Source of the DNA: Algoriphagus mannitolivorans DSM 15301
GTDB lineage: Bacteria; Bacteroidota; Bacteroidia; Cytophagales; Cyclobacteriaceae
Assembly (NCBI RefSeq): GCF_000429425.1
Contig: NZ_AUBV01000007.1
Coordinates: 124,001 to 188,000 of the forward strand
Reading direction: 5' to 3'
DNA: 64,000 nt
This document shows, piece by piece, positions 41,852 through 50,427 of the stretch. The position numbers and the translations under genes are program-made. Below the pieces are notes generated by a model. The model was not told the DNA's origin, did not search any database, and was given only the letters and a program-made list of their open reading frames with translations. Each line of letters opens with the position of its first letter. The first letter of the stretch is position 1.

Positions 41852-44473
41852 ATGAGTGACGAAAATAACGTAAACGAAACGCCTGACGAGAGCTTGCACG
41901 ATTCGGTCCCTGTGACTGGAATGTATAAAGATTGGTTTTTGGATTATGCCTCTTATGTAATTCTGGAGCGGGCCGTTCCTGCTATTGAAGATGGATTGAA
42001 GCCGGTCCAGAGAAGGATTCTCCACGCCATGAAAGAAATGGATGATGGCAGGTTCAACAAGGTGGCCAATATCATCGGCCAATCCATGCAGTACCATCCT
42101 CATGGAGATGCATCTATCGGAGACGCAATCGTCAACTTGGGTCAAAAAGAGCTTTTGATCGAAACCCAAGGTAACTGGGGCGATGTCCGGACAGGGGACG
42201 GTGCAGCAGCTCCACGATATATTGAAGCCAGACTTTCCAAATTTGCATTGGAAGTGGTCTTCAACCCTCAGACGACTGAATGGCAACTTTCTTATGATGG
42301 AAGAAAGCGGGAGCCCACCACTTTACCGGTAAAATTCCCTTTGCTATTGGCACAGGGGGTAGAAGGGATTGCCGTAGGACTTTCGACTAAAATCCTTCCT
42401 CATAATTTCTGTGAATTGATCGAAGGGTCTATTGAGATCTTGAAAGGAAATAAGACCAATATTCTTCCGGATTTTATCACGGGAGGATTGGCTGATTTCT
42501 CAGACTATCAAGAAGGACTGAGAGGAGGTAAAATTAAGGTTAGAGCAAGAATAGAGGAAGAGGATAGTAAGACGCTGTTAATTAAGGAAATACCTTATGG
42601 AGTGACTACTGACTCTTTGATTGATTCGATACTTAAGGCCAACGATAAGGGAAAGATCAAAATCAAAAAGGTGGTTGACAATACCGCCAAAGATGTAGAG
42701 ATACAAGTTCAGTTGGCTCCGGGTACTTCTCCTGACGTGACCATCGATGCGCTCTATGCATTTACAGATTGCGAAGTCTCCATCTCACCAAACGCTTGTG
42801 TGATCATCGACGAGAAGCCGGTTTTCCTTACAGTAAACCGAATTCTCGAATACAATACCCATCAGACCAAAAAGCTTCTCAAACAAGAATTGGAGATTCG
42901 AAAGGCTGAACTGATGGAGAAATTGCTATTCTCTTCCCTTGAAAAAATCTTCATCGAAAACAGAATTTATCGAGACATTGAAGAGTGTACCACATGGGAT
43001 GCGGTTCTGGAGGCGATAGATAGAGGATTGGATCCTTACAAGCCAGAGTTCTACAGAGAAATCACCCAGGATGATTTGGTAAGGTTGACCGAAATCAAGA
43101 TCAAAAGAATTTCGAAATACGATGCTTTCAAGGCTGATGAGTTGATGAAGCGACTTCAGGATGAATTGAAAGAAGTGAATTATAACCTGAAGCATCTCAC
43201 TGAATATGCCATCAAGTATTACCAAAACCTTCTGGAAAAATATGGAAAAGGCAGAGAAAGAAAGACTGAAATCCGTGCTTTTGACACCATCCAGGCTGCA
43301 GTAGTAGCGGCAAACAACGCCAAGCTTTACGTCAATCGAACGGACGGTTTTGTGGGTTTTGGTTTAAAAAAGGATGAGTTTGTCTGCGATTGTTCAGACC
43401 TTGACGATATCATTGCCATCCGAAAGGATGGTAAAATGGTGGTTTCCAAGATCCAGGAAAAGCTTTTTATGGGGAAAGACATCCTTTTTGTGGGAGTTTT
43501 CCGCAAAAACGATGAGCGGATGACCTACAATTTGATTTATCTGGATGGAACTTCAGGAAGAGCGATGGTCAAAAGATTCCAAGTAGGTGGAATCACCCGG
43601 GATAAAGAATATGACCTGACAAAAGGTACAAAGGGCTCCAAAGTCCTTTACCTCACAGCCAATCCAAACGCCGAGGCTGAAACGATCACGGTATATCTAA
43701 CCCAAGGAGCGAAGGCCAGAATTAAGGTGTTTGATTTTGATTTTGCGGAAATCGAAATCAAAGGAAGAGGTGCCGGAGGTAATATTCTGACCAAGTATCC
43801 GGTAAGGAAAATCCAGTTTAAAATGGAGGGGAAATCCACTCTAGGTGGTCTTAATGTTTATTATGACCCTTCTGTTGGTCGTCTGAATACAGATAACAGA
43901 GGTAAATTGATCGGTAATTTTCTAGGAGATGACAAAATATTGGTTTGCTACAAAAACGGTGATTACGAACTGACTGGTTTTGAATTGACCAATCGTTACG
44001 AACCTTCGGAGGTGCTTTTGATTGAAAAATTCGACCCGCAAAAGGTTCTCGCAGCCGTGTATTATGATGGAGGCTCAAAAACTTATTTCGTAAAGAGGTT
44101 CTTGATAGAAACTACCACTGTCAACAAGCGATTCAATTTCATTTCGGATCACAAGCAGTCCTATCTTAAGGTAGTCACCACTGATGGGCAGGCTCAAATC
44201 TCTGTAACTATCCTCAAAGGCAAGGAATCTGAAGTGATGGAGTACGATTTGGAGATGCTGATCGATGTCAAAGGTTGGAAGGCAATCGGAAACAAGGTTA
44301 GCTCTAATCCAATCAATGACATTCAATTGATCGAATCTGAGAATTCCAAGGAAGAGTCAAATGATGATTCCACCAGCGCTGAAGAGGATGCCTCCGATGA
44401 GGAATTGGAAGTAGGAAGTACCATTGACCTTAATGTCAAAAAAGACGATGAAGAACAATTGGGGCTATTTTAA
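41852..44473 (+). CDS. parC: DNA topoisomerase IV subunit A
   Basis: ParC cleaves and rejoins DNA. The 873-aa protein has the catalytic Tyr at Y123 in AAPRYIEARLS, preceded by the QSMQYHPHGDASIGDAIV segment of the breakage domain. A coiled-coil region (~330-480) and a C-terminal beta-pinwheel follow, then an acidic Asp/Glu/Ser tail of ~45 aa. It is longer than E. coli ParC (752 aa), which is usual in Bacteroidota. The ATG at 41852 is used rather than a TTG at 41846. The stop codon lies within a terminator hairpin. Confidence 0.95.
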   Translation: MSDENNVNETPDESLHDSVPVTGMYKDWFLDYASYVILERAVPAIEDGLKPVQRRILHAMKEMDDGRFNKVANIIGQSMQYHPHGDASIGDAIVNLGQKELLIETQGNWGDVRTGDGAAAPRYIEARLSKFALEVVFNPQTTEWQLSYDGRKREPTTLPVKFPLLLAQGVEGIAVGLSTKILPHNFCELIEGSIEILKGNKTNILPDFITGGLADFSDYQEGLRGGKIKVRARIEEEDSKTLLIKEIPYGVTTDSLIDSILKANDKGKIKIKKVVDNTAKDVEIQVQLAPGTSPDVTIDALYAFTDCEVSISPNACVIIDEKPVFLTVNRILEYNTHQTKKLLKQELEIRKAELMEKLLFSSLEKIFIENRIYRDIEECTTWDAVLEAIDRGLDPYKPEFYREITQDDLVRLTEIKIKRISKYDAFKADELMKRLQDELKEVNYNLKHLTEYAIKYYQNLLEKYGKGRERKTEIRAFDTIQAAVVAANNAKLYVNRTDGFVGFGLKKDEFVCDCSDLDDIIAIRKDGKMVVSKIQEKLFMGKDILFVGVFRKNDERMTYNLIYLDGTSGRAMVKRFQVGGITRDKEYDLTKGTKGSKVLYLTANPNAEAETITVYLTQGAKARIKVFDFDFAEIEIKGRGAGGNILTKYPVRKIQFKMEGKSTLGGLNVYYDPSVGRLNTDNRGKLIGNFLGDDKILVCYKNGDYELTGFELTNRYEPSEVLLIEKFDPQKVLAAVYYDGGSKTYFVKRFLIETTTVNKRFNFISDHKQSYLKVVTTDGQAQISVTILKGKESEVMEYDLEMLIDVKGWKAIGNKVSSNPINDIQLIESENSKEESNDDSTSAEEDASDEELEVGSTIDLNVKKDDEEQLGLF

Positions 44474-44487
44474 TAGCCCCTTCTTTT
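44461..44487 (+). terminator. Terminator overlapping the parC stop codon
   Basis: GGGGCTAT (44461-44468) pairs with ATAGCCCC (44473-44480); the loop is TTTA and a T-rich TTCTTTTATTT follows. The parC TAA lies at the loop. The trmH-like ATG follows at 44492, so the hairpin may reduce read-through into that gene. Confidence 0.8.
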
Positions 44488-44491
44488 ATTT

Positions 44492-45205
44492 ATGAGCACT
44501 AAAGAATCGGAAGTCCAATTTGATCAAGGTTTATTAGAATACCTCGGACAGTATATTACCGAGCATAAGAAATCGGTGATGGAACAGGTTTTAAGCAAAA
44601 GAACCCGGTTTTTCACCTTGGTCTTAGAGGACATTTTTAAGCCGCATAATGCAAGTGCGGTGATCCGAACCTGTGATTGTTTTGGGATCCAAGACATGCA
44701 CGTAATCGAAAAAACCAATACGTACAAGGTCAATCCATACGTAACTCGGGGAGCATCTCAGTGGGTGGATTTGCACAAGTATTATAGCGATGAGGGTTCT
44801 TCGGTTCAGCTTTGCTTTGACGAATTAAGGAGTAAAGGGTACAAGATTTATGGAACGAGTCCTTCCCCGAGCTCCATTTCTATCCATGACTTGGACGCAA
44901 GTCAAAAGCTGGCCTTAGTTTTTGGAAATGAACATGAGGGGATCTCTGAAGAGGTGAAAAGCGAGGTGGACGGCCTCGTACATATTCCTATGTTGGGATT
45001 TACGGATAGTTTCAACATCTCTGTTTCCGCGTCGATTTTTCTCTTTGACCTAATCAAGAAAGCAGAAAAATTTAATCACCCTGATTTTTATATTTCAGAA
45101 GAGGAGAAAAATGTATTGAGAATGAAATGGTACCGGGAGATCGTCAAAAGGTCTGATCTACACGAGAAAATGTATTGGAAAGAGAATCCAAAATCAGAAC
45201 CTTAG
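44492..45205 (+). CDS. TrmH-family tRNA/rRNA 2'-O-methyltransferase
   Basis: The 237-aa SpoU-class methyltransferase has the three family motifs: NASAVIRTCDCFGI, LVFGNEHEGIS and PMLGFTDSFNISVSASI. These form the trefoil-knot SAM site. It most resembles TrmH (tRNA Gm18) in length and motif spacing, but rRNA-directed members are similar, so the exact target is not certain. The C-terminal ~50 aa are charged. It is downstream of parC, separated by the parC terminator. Confidence 0.9.
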   Translation: MSTKESEVQFDQGLLEYLGQYITEHKKSVMEQVLSKRTRFFTLVLEDIFKPHNASAVIRTCDCFGIQDMHVIEKTNTYKVNPYVTRGASQWVDLHKYYSDEGSSVQLCFDELRSKGYKIYGTSPSPSSISIHDLDASQKLALVFGNEHEGISEEVKSEVDGLVHIPMLGFTDSFNISVSASIFLFDLIKKAEKFNHPDFYISEEEKNVLRMKWYREIVKRSDLHEKMYWKENPKSEP

Positions 45206-45207
45206 AA

Positions 45208-45810
45208 TTAATTTTTCTTCTGGAAAAGGTCTGAAAAGGATTTTTTAGGAGGGCTGTTTTTGGCGTTTTTAGCTTTCTTTCGTTTTCTCTGGTTTTTCTT
45301 CTGATCCTTGTGACTCACTAAGATTGATCTAACCGTGAAACCAGTTTGACCTTTAAAAAACTCTTCTCTTCCCGCTAAGTTGAGATTTGGCTTGTAATCC
45401 AGAGAGATGGAAAGTCCGGCAAGATCCAATTCCAAACCACCTATGAAATCCACTCCAATAGTTTTGTTTCCATAGGTGTGAATGATTTCTTTTGAATCAG
45501 GGACTTTTACAAAGCTTTCTTCGATTCCGAATGATGGTCCTGCGCCATAATAAAAATTAAGCCTTTTGGAAAGAATAGGCATGTGCTTCTCACCAAGCAC
45601 CGAAAGATTGTGATTCACATTGAAATCAGTCTGGATGATTCCCTCAATGGTTACATTCTTTTCAATTCTTTGCTGCATCGACAATCCTAAGGTCCGATAG
45701 GCATTAGAACTTCCCATTCTTAGACCAAATGCATTTCCATAGTGTTGTGCAATAGCTGAAGGAACTGAAAGAAGCACCAAAGCAAAGAGGGACAAAAGAA
45801 ATTTTTTCAT
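45208..45810 (-). CDS. Exported beta-barrel-like protein with a basic C-terminal tail
   Basis: The 200-aa protein begins with a signal peptide (MKKFLLSLFALVLLSVPSAIAQ). The middle (~25-165) is a series of alternating strands with aromatic ends (LNFYYGAGPSFGIEE, VDFIGGLELDLAGLSISLDYKPNLNL), as in small outer-membrane barrels. The last ~33 residues are strongly basic (KDQKKNQRKRKKAKNAKN), which is unusual for an outer-membrane protein C-terminus. Function is unknown. The stop is 3 bp from the convergent trmH-like stop. Confidence 0.75.
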   Translation of the reverse strand: MKKFLLSLFALVLLSVPSAIAQHYGNAFGLRMGSSNAYRTLGLSMQQRIEKNVTIEGIIQTDFNVNHNLSVLGEKHMPILSKRLNFYYGAGPSFGIEESFVKVPDSKEIIHTYGNKTIGVDFIGGLELDLAGLSISLDYKPNLNLAGREEFFKGQTGFTVRSILVSHKDQKKNQRKRKKAKNAKNSPPKKSFSDLFQKKN

Positions 45811-45875
45811 GGGTGTGAATTAGGAATCGACCTTAGTTCAATAACTATTCCAATTCAAAAAAAATAGAACCCAAT

Positions 45876-45901
45876 AAAAAAGTCCCTCATTTGAGGGACT
45901 T
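45876..45901 (-). terminator. Terminator of the cyclophilin gene
   Basis: A 9-10 bp stem, AAGTCCCTC (45880-45888) with GAGGGACTT (45893-45901), is followed on the minus strand by six T and an ATT. Confidence 0.9.
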
Positions 45902-45905
45902 GGTA

Positions 45906-46343
45906 TTAAGCTTCGTGAATGACGATTTTTTCAATTTTATCTCCAGCTCGGATGGCATCGATGACTTCAAGTCCTTCGACTACTTTTCCAAAGCAAGTGT
46001 GATTTCTATCCAGATGCGCGGTATTGGTACGGCTATGACAAATGAAGAACTGAGATCCTCCGGTATTTCTCCCAGCATGAGCCATGGACAAAACACCCCG
46101 GTCATGATATTGATTTTCACCGTCAAGTTCACACTTGATTTTGTACCCTGGTCCACCCGCACCGTTTCCGATTGGACAGCCACCTTGGATTACAAAGTTT
46201 GGAATCACTCGATGAAAGGTAAGTCCGTCATAAAATCCCTTGGTAGAAAGATCAATAAAATTCTGGACCGTGTTAGGAGCATCTTTTTCGTAGAACTCCA
46301 CTTTCATGGTTCCTTTTTCTGTTATTATTTCAGCGGTTCTCAT
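45906..46343 (-). CDS. Peptidylprolyl isomerase (cyclophilin type)
   Basis: The 145-aa protein is a minimal cyclophilin that speeds proline isomerisation. It has [13 protein letters not shown] with the catalytic Arg, [12 protein letters not shown], and [15 protein letters not shown], where the last His/Phe region forms the active site. It has no signal peptide and is presumably cytoplasmic. It stands between pckA and the exported protein gene with its own terminator. Confidence 0.95.
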   Translation of the reverse strand: MRTAEIITEKGTMKVEFYEKDAPNTVQNFIDLSTKGFYDGLTFHRVIPNFVIQGGCPIGNGAGGPGYKIKCELDGENQYHDRGVLSMAHAGRNTGGSQFFICHSRTNTAHLDRNHTCFGKVVEGLEVIDAIRAGDKIEKIVIHEA

Positions 46344-46432
46344 TAATTATCTGAATGATTAATTGTTTCTCTTCTTTAAATTTCGGAACGCAAAAATAGG
46401 ACTTGATCTGGTTTTATTAAGATAATCTAAAG

Positions 46433-46459
46433 AAAAAGGAGTGAATTATCACTCCTTTT
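46433..46459 (-). terminator. Terminator of pckA
   Basis: AAAAGGAGTGA (46434-46444) pairs perfectly with TCACTCCTTTT (46449-46459) around ATTA, 7 bp beyond the pckA stop. The minus-strand flank is TTTTCTTTAG. Confidence 0.85.
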
Positions 46460-46465
46460 ATATGT

Positions 46466-48067
46466 TTAGATTTTCGGTGCTCCTTGGAGAATGTCCTCTG
46501 AGGCAAAATCTTTGAATTTTTCAAAGTTTGCCACAAAAGCTTTGGCTAGGTCTTTCGCTTGCTGGTCATAAGCTTCTGCATCCGACCAGGTATTTCTAGG
46601 ATTCAATATTTCTGAAGGAACATTGGAGCAGATTTTGGGAACTTCAAATCCAAAAATCTTATCCTGCGCATAAGGAGCGAAGTCTAACTTTCCTTCTAGT
46701 GCAGCAGTAATCATTGCCCTGGTATAGGCCAATTTCATTCTTGAGCCAATTCCATAGGGGCCACCCGTCCATCCTGTATTGATCAACCAGACATTTACTT
46801 CATGTTTTTCCATTTTCTCTCCGAAAAGCTTGGCATATTGGGTTGGATGAAGTGGAAGGAATGCAGCTCCAAAACAAGCTGAGAAAGTCAATTTTGGTTC
46901 AGTGATTCCCATTTCAGTACCAGCAACCTTTGCAGTGTATCCAGAAATAAAATGATACATCGCCTGGCTCTTATTCAGTTTGGAAATAGGAGGGAGGACA
47001 CCAAATGCATCGGCAGTCAGGAAGAAAATATTCTTAGGAATATCTGCTACAGACGGTTCCAAAGCATTGGAAATATGGTCAATTGGGTAGGCAGTACGTG
47101 TATTTTCAGTGACGGAGCTATTGGCATAATCTACTTCCCGAGTTCCTTCTTTGAATCTGGTATTTTCTACGATCGCACCAAACTTGATAGCATTGTAAAT
47201 CTCAGGCTCCTTCTCTCTGGAAAGGTCAATGACTTTTGCATAGCATCCACCTTCGAAATTAAATACTGACTTTTCTGTCCAGCCATGTTCATCGTCTCCG
47301 ATGAGTTGGCGATTTGGATCGGCAGAAAGGGTAGTCTTTCCGGTCCCGGAAAGGCCAAAGAAAATAGCAGTGTCACCCTCTTTGCCAACATTGGCAGAGC
47401 AGTGCATGGAAAGCACATTTTTTTGATGGGGCAAGATGAAATTTAGAACAGAAAATATTCCTTTTTTCATTTCACCGGCATAGCCCGTACCCCCAATCAA
47501 AATCATTCTTCTGGAAAGATTAATGATAGCAAAATTTGGATTTTTTACCCCGTCCTTGGCAGGATCAGCTTCAAATCCTGGAGCACAAATAATGGTAAAG
47601 TCTGCATTAAAGTTTTTCAGTTCTTCTTGAGTAGGTCTCAAAAACATGTTGTTGCAGAACAAATTGTGCCAAGCCCAAGTGTTGACCACTTGAAGATTCA
47701 ATCGATATTTCGGATCAGCTCCTGCAAAAGCATTTCTTACAAAAAGATCTTTATCCGAAAGATATTGAGTCATTTTGTCCAATAGATTCTGGAATTGCTC
47801 CTCAGAGACAGGGATATTAATGTCCCCCCACCAAACGGCATCTTTGGTCAGTTCATCCCTAACCAGATAGCGGTCTTTGGGAGATCTTCCGGTAAACTTC
47901 CCAGTGTCGGCCATTAAAGCTCCTGTAGAAGTCAATTGTCCCTCTTTGCGGGCGAGGGAATGCTCGACCAACTCAGCTGGGGAAAGATTCAAATAAACTT
48001 TTCCAGAAGTCTGTAGATCAAAGCCAGAAATTGATTGAGATTGGGTTTCCAGAACTAGGTCCTGCAT
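46466..48067 (-). CDS. pckA: Phosphoenolpyruvate carboxykinase (ATP)
   Basis: PckA converts oxaloacetate and ATP to PEP and CO2, the first committed step of gluconeogenesis. The 533-aa protein has the P-loop FFGLSGTGKTTLS, the kinase-2 motif LIGDDEHGWT with metal-binding Asp residues, the PEPCK signature around FEGGCYAKVIDLS, and the conserved RSPKDRY near the N-terminus. Length fits the ATP-dependent class. A perfect -7 element lies upstream. Confidence 0.96.
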   Translation of the reverse strand: MQDLVLETQSQSISGFDLQTSGKVYLNLSPAELVEHSLARKEGQLTSTGALMADTGKFTGRSPKDRYLVRDELTKDAVWWGDINIPVSEEQFQNLLDKMTQYLSDKDLFVRNAFAGADPKYRLNLQVVNTWAWHNLFCNNMFLRPTQEELKNFNADFTIICAPGFEADPAKDGVKNPNFAIINLSRRMILIGGTGYAGEMKKGIFSVLNFILPHQKNVLSMHCSANVGKEGDTAIFFGLSGTGKTTLSADPNRQLIGDDEHGWTEKSVFNFEGGCYAKVIDLSREKEPEIYNAIKFGAIVENTRFKEGTREVDYANSSVTENTRTAYPIDHISNALEPSVADIPKNIFFLTADAFGVLPPISKLNKSQAMYHFISGYTAKVAGTEMGITEPKLTFSACFGAAFLPLHPTQYAKLFGEKMEKHEVNVWLINTGWTGGPYGIGSRMKLAYTRAMITAALEGKLDFAPYAQDKIFGFEVPKICSNVPSEILNPRNTWSDAEAYDQQAKDLAKAFVANFEKFKDFASEDILQGAPKI

Positions 48068-48102
48068 AGATTTTTGGGTTTATAATCTGAAAATTGTCTT
48101 CC

Positions 48103-48110
48103 CAAAATTA
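48103..48110 (-). promoter_or_regulatory. Candidate -7 promoter element of pckA (TAATTTTG)
   Basis: On the minus strand the octamer is TAATTTTG, a perfect TAnnTTTG. Two TTTG motifs lie 17 and 22 bp farther upstream (48128-48131 and 48133-48136), either side of the usual spacing. The leader would be about 30 nt. Confidence 0.5.
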
Positions 48111-48286
48111 AGGAATGAATTTCAATCCAAAACAAAAAAAACCTCGAAATTTCGCTTTTCAATCGATTTCGAAGATCAATTTCGATAGAATAGAGCGGAA
48201 AAATTGAGAATTCCTTCAAATAGAAAATAATCAATAAGCGGAATTAAAGATTTCATAATTTTTCCTCCTTTTACGGCCTAGAAATC

Positions 48287-48319
48287 TTTGGAAACAAGGC
48301 CTAAAATGGCTTATCATTG
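48287..48319 (+). promoter_or_regulatory. Promoter of the POT transporter gene
   Basis: TTTG at 48287-48290 and TATCATTG at 48312-48319 are separated by 21 bp, matching the Bacteroidota -33 TTTG / -7 TAnnTTTG pattern with one mismatch. The start point near 48325 gives a leader of about 25 nt before the TTG start codon at 48350. Confidence 0.55.
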
Positions 48320-48349
48320 TAAAATTTATAACAGCTAATCAATCACCAC

Positions 48350-49912
48350 TTGGAAAATTTAAGTAATTCGGAATTTAAAGGAGGAACAGCCTTTGGACAT
48401 CCCAAAGGACTGATGACTCTATTTTTCACAGAAATGTGGGAGCGCTTCAGTTACTATGGAATGCGCGCGCTATTGATTCTCTTTATGACAAAAGCAGTTG
48501 TCGATGGAGGATTGGGATTTGATGACAAAACCGCCGGAGCTGTCTATGGACTCTATACCATGGGCGTATATCTTTTGGCCCTCCCGGGAGGATGGCTGGC
48601 TGATCGACTTTTTGGGCTGAAGAAATCCGTTTGGTATGGGGGAATTATCATTGCCCTTGGACATTTCATGATGGCCCTCCCGGGAATTGAAAATTGGGTC
48701 AATGGAAGTAGCGGTCCCAAAGAATCACTGACTTCTTTGGACATTAATTCATTCTTCCTAGGATTGATTTTGATTGTTTTGGGGACGGGCTTACTGAAAC
48801 CCAATATCAGCTCCATTGTAGGACAGCTTTATCCGGCAGGAAGCTCAAAGAGAGATGCAGGATTTTCAATTTTCTATATGGGAATCAATTTGGGTGGATT
48901 TATTGCTCCAATTGCCTGCTCAACCATGGCGGAATATGACATGCACCTTGGTTTTGGTTTGGCCGGTTTGGGGATGGTCTTCGGATTGATTCAATATAAG
49001 CTTACAGGTGGATCTTTGGAAGGATACGGTGAGGCTCCTTTGGTGACAAGCCAGGTGGAAATCCAATCTCAGAAAAAGCTCAGAACCAATACCACCATCG
49101 TTGGAGTTATTGTTGCCCTAATTGTTGGGGTACTTTTCACCGGAATTATTCCGATCGATGCGTCTGCCATCGCAGGTGCATCCGGTACTGTGATTGCAAT
49201 TGTGGCGTTTGGATATTTGGGATACGTGATTGCTTTTGGGGGACTGAAGAAATCCGATAAAAATAAAGTTGGAGTTATTGCAGTACTTTTCCTTTTCTCG
49301 GCGATGTTTTGGTCTGGCTTTGAACAGGCAGGCTCTACTCTAAACCTCTTTGCAGAACGATTTACAGACCGAAATATTCTTGGTTGGGAAATTCCAACCG
49401 GGTACTTCCAATCCATCAACTCTCTATTCATTATCATTTTTGCACCATTCTTTGCCGCTCTATGGGTTTGGCTTGGAAGAATGAATCTTGAGCCCAGTTC
49501 TCCACTCAAATTCACCTTTGGACTACTTCTACTGGGACTTGGGTTCTTTGTCATGTATTTCGCTACCAAAATTGCCGCTTCAGGTGAATTGGCAGCGCCT
49601 AGCTGGCTGATCATTACATACCTACTTCACACCTTTGGTGAACTGAGTTTGTCCCCTGTAGGCCTGTCTTTGGTGACCAAATTGGCGCCAAATGGTTACG
49701 GCGGACAAATGATGGGCATCTGGTTCCTTTCAGTGGCTTTGGGTAATCTTATTGCAGGAATTGTCGCCGGAGAGGCCAGTGGGGGAACGGAAGAAGGTAT
49801 AGCAGCGATGCCTGATCAATTTATGATGATTGTATATACTGTGATTGGTTCAGCTTTAATTCTATTCTTGGTGAAACCAATCTTGCGAAAAATGATGGGA
49901 GAGGTTCATTAA
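48350..49912 (+). CDS. Proton-dependent oligopeptide transporter (POT/PTR family)
   Basis: The 520-aa protein imports di- or tripeptides with protons. The N-terminal signature FTEMWERFSYYGMRALLILF contains the ExxERFxYY motif of TM1. About 14 hydrophobic helices follow, with GDxxFxxGxxxxxxPR-type features and a C-terminal LSPVGLSLVTKLAP block. The start codon is TTG at 48350: an in-frame stop lies 7 codons upstream and no ATG occurs before the first conserved residues. The gene is well separated from pckA and ends in a strong terminator. Confidence 0.93.
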   Translation: MENLSNSEFKGGTAFGHPKGLMTLFFTEMWERFSYYGMRALLILFMTKAVVDGGLGFDDKTAGAVYGLYTMGVYLLALPGGWLADRLFGLKKSVWYGGIIIALGHFMMALPGIENWVNGSSGPKESLTSLDINSFFLGLILIVLGTGLLKPNISSIVGQLYPAGSSKRDAGFSIFYMGINLGGFIAPIACSTMAEYDMHLGFGLAGLGMVFGLIQYKLTGGSLEGYGEAPLVTSQVEIQSQKKLRTNTTIVGVIVALIVGVLFTGIIPIDASAIAGASGTVIAIVAFGYLGYVIAFGGLKKSDKNKVGVIAVLFLFSAMFWSGFEQAGSTLNLFAERFTDRNILGWEIPTGYFQSINSLFIIIFAPFFAALWVWLGRMNLEPSSPLKFTFGLLLLGLGFFVMYFATKIAASGELAAPSWLIITYLLHTFGELSLSPVGLSLVTKLAPNGYGGQMMGIWFLSVALGNLIAGIVAGEASGGTEEGIAAMPDQFMMIVYTVIGSALILFLVKPILRKMMGEVH

Positions 49913-49956
49913 CCCGGTTAGGATCAAGTGACTCTGGTCGATAAAGAATTTTAGAA

Positions 49957-49989
49957 AGAGCGGTTCAAGTTTGAGCCGCTCTTTTTTTG
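49957..49989 (+). terminator. Terminator of the POT gene
   Basis: AGAGCGGTTCAA (49957-49968) pairs with TTGAGCCGCTCT (49971-49982), with one G-T wobble, and is followed by seven T. Confidence 0.9.
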
Positions 49990-50373
49990 TCTAAATCCAA
50001 GCTGTAAAAGCATTTTTGAGTTTAGGGAAATTCCATAGTCAGCTCTTTTCATAGAAATGAAGAGGAGCCTTTTTTGATGGCGAGTATTTTATTTCCATTC
50101 TATATCATTCAAATGAAAAGAAAATCTCCTTATTCCATTGCTTAAATAGGGACGGTTCAAAAATTGATGACATTAGTCACTGTAGGCTATTCTTCGTCTA
50201 ATCAGCCATTAGATTCTACATGTTCTTGAAAGAAAGCCCAATCACATCAATTTCTGTAATTAGGTGAACCTAAAAACATATCTGGTCACATGGATAGGGG
50301 AGATTAAATAGTATTGGATTTCTTCCTTGATTAGCTGTCAGCAAATCAAGGAAAAACCTTTGATCTAATTGAA
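49990..50373. other. Intergenic region without recognised content
   Basis: This 384-bp stretch between two terminators has no supported ORF; the longest ATG frames I see are about 20 codons and lack any other support. It is AT-rich with short scattered direct and inverted words but no long repeat. A promoter or small RNA could lie here, but I see no specific signal. Confidence 0.5.
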
Positions 50374-50405
50374 TAAAAAAAAGCCATTCCGAATGGAATG
50401 GCTTT
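50374..50405 (-). terminator. Terminator of the TonB receptor gene
   Basis: AAAGCCATTCC (50380-50390) pairs perfectly with GGAATGGCTTT (50395-50405) around GAAT. A run of eight T follows on the minus strand. Confidence 0.92.
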
Positions 50406-50427
50406 AAGGTTGGTGGTTGTGAATTTC

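Noticed and set aside
41777..42286. 169-aa frame on the minus strand over parC
   Set aside because: It lies wholly inside the parC coding region and its translation has no recognisable domain, whereas parC is unambiguous there.
49069..49614. 181-aa frame on the minus strand inside the POT gene
   Set aside because: Opposite strand of well-conserved transmembrane sequence; no start context or family resemblance.
50080..50150. Short ATG frame of about 22 codons in the POT/TonB-receptor gap
   Set aside because: No coding signal beyond an open frame and no recognisable motif or ribosome site.
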